A DNA stretch of 64,000 nt, taken from NCBI RefSeq assembly GCF_001896135.2, contig NZ_MPOH02000011.1, positions 169,747 to 233,746 of the forward strand, written 5' to 3'. Both the position numbers and the translations under genes were made by a program. Numbering within the stretch: position 1 is the first letter of the stretch; each line of letters begins with the position of its first letter. Shown here one piece after another: positions 63,675 through 64,000 of the stretch. A model generated the notes under the pieces. It was not told the DNA's origin, made no database searches, and was given only the letters and a program-made list of their open reading frames with translations. The stretch comes from Streptomyces phaeoluteigriseus (GTDB lineage: Bacteria > Actinomycetota > Actinomycetes > Streptomycetales > Streptomycetaceae).

Positions 63675-64000
63675 CCCGGGCAGCACACACACCCACGACT
63701 GGACGCACCTGAACACCGTGCTCACCCACGGGCCCGACGGCCCCCGGCCCGACAGAACCCGCAGCCCCGCGGACCGGACGCTCCCCACTCCGTCACCGCA
63801 CCGACCCCAAGGGGCGCGGGGAACTGCGCGACCAGCCACGACGCACCCACACCCGACCACAACCCCGCCCACCCCACCGCACGCCACCCCGGGCAGCACA
63901 CACACCCACGACTGGACGCACCTGAACACCGTGCTCACCACGGGCCCGACGGCCCCCGGCCCGACAGAACCCGCAGCCCCGCGGACCGGACGCTCCCCAC
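63675..64000. repeat. 213-bp tandem repeat with dispersed Streptomyces motif, running off the window
   Basis: 63675-63788 recurs at 63888-64000, identical except for one C (CTCACCCACGGG versus CTCACCACGGG). The part between copies contains GGGGCGCGGGGAACTGCGCG followed by ACCAGCCACGA, a sequence I recall as a widespread intergenic repeat in streptomycetes. The period is 213 bases. No gene is seen. Confidence 0.85.

Noticed and set aside
62487..63941. Minus-strand frame spanning csnK and the right-end repeat
   Set aside because: It is antisense to a clear kinase gene, and its repeated peptide comes only from the tandem DNA repeat.

Overview
This window is chromosomal DNA of a high-GC actinomycete, almost certainly Streptomyces. 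Codon third positions are strongly G/C, GTG starts are common, and the families are typical of the genus: paired clpP1/clpP2, a mycothiol-type DsbA-like reductase, a SpoIIE-type phosphatase, a Nur-type nickel-responsive site at sodF and a ClgR-type site at clpP1. From memory, the order clpX-clpP2-clpP1-tig ... sodF ... S8 protease ... asd ... pepN ... malQ ... mscS ... csnR-K follows the S. coelicolor SCO2616-SCO2662 core region. No insertion sequence, prophage, integrated element or CRISPR array was seen.

Layout. 0-5.6 kb: protein quality control (clpX, clpP2, clpP1, tig) followed by tRNA-Pro(UGG) and tRNA-Gly(UCC). 5.7-15.2 kb: small membrane protein, acyltransferase, HD protein and SpoIIE-type phosphatase, Eis-like acetyltransferase (frameshifted), Fpg/Nei glycosylase, rpiB, amino-acid permease and bioY. 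15.5-22.0 kb: a sulfur-scavenging module with two tiny leader peptides, a frameshifted ROK regulator, an SsuA/C/B-type ABC importer, an FMN monooxygenase and a TauD-type dioxygenase. 22-29.6 kb: second amino-acid permease, sodF, an MMPL exporter with a two-component system, and a DsbA-like reductase. 29.7-37.5 kb: pepN copy 1, an AbiEi-like protein, a MerR regulator and its divergent membrane-protein gene, a VOC/PNPOx-like/Nudix operon and a CGNR regulator. 37.8-48.4 kb: large secreted subtilase, anti-sigma-like protein and ECF sigma pair, asd, DUF1203, a SigJ/SigG-like sigma factor and pepN copy 2. 48.5-56.8 kb: EamA/MarR pair, malQ, a decayed gene region, HNH endonuclease and mscS. 56.9-63.6 kb: the six-gene csnR-K operon, which from its components and its palindrome takes up and processes amino-sugar or chitosan oligosaccharides. 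The right end is a tandem repeat that runs out of the window.

How the parts work together. The most interesting regulatory material is in the sulfur module. An 8-residue Cys-rich leader peptide (MSCRTLCC, 16977-17003) sits directly before the sulfonate operon, and a 28-residue RRHVDL-type leader peptide sits before the ROK gene. This suggests ribosome-mediated sensing of cysteine.

Quality warning. At least seven otherwise normal gene positions are interrupted by indels (mostly one base missing) in short G or C runs. This could reflect homopolymer undercalling in the assembly or real mutations. The affected entries are marked.
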